Origin: Candidatus Poribacteria bacterium
Lineage (GTDB): Bacteria > Poribacteria > WGA-4E > WGA-3G
DNA length: 6,989 nucleotides
NCBI GenBank assembly: GCA_007571355.1
Contig: RKRO01000079.1
Coordinates: forward strand, 1 to 6,989
Direction: 5' to 3'
Below the pieces are notes generated by a model. That model did no database searches. It had not been told where the DNA came from and saw only the letters and a program-made list of their open reading frames with translations. Numbering within the stretch: position 1 is the first letter of the stretch; every line of letters starts with the position of its first letter. Both the position numbers and the translations under genes were made by a program. Shown piece by piece: positions 6,047-6,989 of this stretch.

Positions 6047-6073
6047 GTAGGGGCGAGGTCCCCTCGCCCCTAC
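6047..6073. repeat. GC-rich 12-bp perfect inverted repeat, dispersed-repeat-like hairpin
   Basis: Two 12-nt arms (GTAGGGGCGAGG and its exact complement) are separated by a 3-nt TCC loop. The element lies 41 nt after the stop of the 14-blade WD40 gene and 40 nt before the next start. A stem this stable could stop or pause transcription, or protect the 3' end of the message. No T-run follows it. The motif resembles the 'aggggcgaggtcccctcgccccta' type intergenic repeats that I recall as frequent in Poribacteria and some other environmental genomes. That recollection was not checked. Confidence 0.65.
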
Positions 6074-6113
6074 AGACCTTTACCAATGAAGCTTATCAAG
6101 GAAACACATAACC

Positions 6114-6989
6114 GTGCAAAAAAACACACCGTTTCAGATAGACAGAGGCGACGCAGACAGCAGCACGTGGTATCTACCCGATGGTGCTATTGTGAGATTG
6201 GGAAAAGGTAATGTAATGGATATGGTACTATCGCCGGAGGGTACACTGCTCGCCATTGGAAGTTATCTCGGCTTATGGTGGTATGATGTTCCCAACCGTT
6301 CTCTTCTAACACTTTGGGAAGCAGGGAAGCCAATAACAACTGTCGCCTTTTCAGCGTGCGGCGAATGGGTCGCTACAGGCGGCTGGGGTGCTCCAATTAA
6401 AATATGGGATGTGAAAAGCGGGAATTGCTTAGCGGAGTTGGTCCGCGATAAAAGCGGTTACGCTACCGATATTGTCTTTTCATCGGACCGCAAACGCCTC
6501 GTCGTTGGGGGAAGCGCCAGACACGCTAACCCTGAAAAGAGACTCTATTGTAGTGTTGAGGTTTGGCAACTGCCAGAAAATCTCCAAGATGATGCTGTGA
6601 CTGCCTGTCCTGAGCGTGAAGCAATTTACGTCGGAACGAACCCCGTCGCATTTTCACCGGACAACCGTTTAATTGCCTTTGCGTCTCCCGACGGTGTCCC
6701 TGAACCATTCCACACGAATGGATATCCGGTCATTGAGGGTAGATGGATATTGGCTTCAAACAGCGTTGTCGTGTATGAGATGGCAACGGGTCAACATCTC
6801 GTCACTCTGGACGGATTGAACGATGTTAGTTCTATCGCTTTCTCGCCGTCTAGCAAGTTTCTGGCTGCATGCGATTGGAAAGGGACGACTAACGTCTGGG
6901 AGGTCCCCGAGCAACTGTCCCCGGAGACACATTCGTGGCATCTCCACAAGGTTTATCAAGAGTTGGATGACAACGGTTCTCACTATATC
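6114..6989 (+). CDS. WD40 repeat protein without signal peptide, N-terminal part (3' end outside window)
   Basis: An uninterrupted frame runs from GTG at 6114 to the window end, giving 292 residues with no stop. AAGGA at 6098-6102 lies 11 bases before the GTG. An in-frame TGA at 6087 rules out a longer protein, and no other start lies between. The first 18 residues are polar (QKNTPFQIDRGDADSST), so the protein is probably cytoplasmic, unlike the two upstream paralogues. It then enters YLPDGAIVRLGKG (20-32), the same entry motif as the first WD40 gene. About five degenerate blades follow, for example VAFSACGEWVATGG ... IKIWDVKSG and IAFSPSSKFLAACDW ... NVWEV. Blades 3 and 4 have long inserts (ARHANPEKRLYCS and DGVPEPFHTNGYPVIEGRWI). 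GH dipeptides are absent. Further domains may lie beyond the edge. A binding scaffold role is inferred from the fold only. Confidence 0.8.
   Translation, partial: MQKNTPFQIDRGDADSSTWYLPDGAIVRLGKGNVMDMVLSPEGTLLAIGSYLGLWWYDVPNRSLLTLWEAGKPITTVAFSACGEWVATGGWGAPIKIWDVKSGNCLAELVRDKSGYATDIVFSSDRKRLVVGGSARHANPEKRLYCSVEVWQLPENLQDDAVTACPEREAIYVGTNPVAFSPDNRLIAFASPDGVPEPFHTNGYPVIEGRWILASNSVVVYEMATGQHLVTLDGLNDVSSIAFSPSSKFLAACDWKGTTNVWEVPEQLSPETHSWHLHKVYQELDDNGSHYI

Overview
The window reads as a stretch of a bacterial chromosome with all genes on the + strand. It holds an envelope or carbohydrate-related flank followed by a cluster of WD40 beta-propeller genes. I infer a lineage close to Candidatus Poribacteria (or a related sponge-associated or marine PVC/FBP-type bacterium). 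The reasons are the many secreted WD40 proteins with an R-x-G-K-G ... LAVAS-x-IG-x-W-x-YD first blade, a CBM9-like lipoprotein, a 'PGY ... FHGVPD' polysaccharide deacetylase, and a GC-rich dispersed-type hairpin. This is recognition from memory and no search was run.

Layout: 2-457 is the C-terminal end of a polysaccharide deacetylase. 587-1123 is a complete PAP2-type membrane phosphatase with all three motifs. 1124-1304 is non-coding and contains a 17-nt palindrome. 1305-2090 is a CBM9-like lipoprotein. 2120-4107 is a secreted WD40 protein of about 15 blades. Its reading frame is broken twice, once at a run of nine T in the signal peptide and once at an (AC)4 tract in blade 6. 4104-6005 is an intact secreted WD40 paralogue with 14 blades, overlapping its predecessor by ATGA. 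6006-6113 is a spacer with a near-perfect GC-rich hairpin. 6114 to the window end is a third WD40 paralogue, without a signal peptide and still open at the edge.

The lipoprotein and the two secreted WD40 genes (gaps of 29 nt and -4 nt) look like one transcription unit making exported or surface proteins. The lipoprotein could anchor in a membrane and bind glycans, and the large propellers could serve as extracytoplasmic binding scaffolds. These roles are inferred; no enzymatic residues are visible in the propellers. The most noteworthy signal is that both lesions in the first WD40 gene sit on simple-sequence tracts. That fits phase variation or transcript slippage, but homopolymer or dinucleotide sequencing error and pseudogenisation explain it equally well. 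The ATGA overlap means such a switch could also affect translation of the downstream paralogue.
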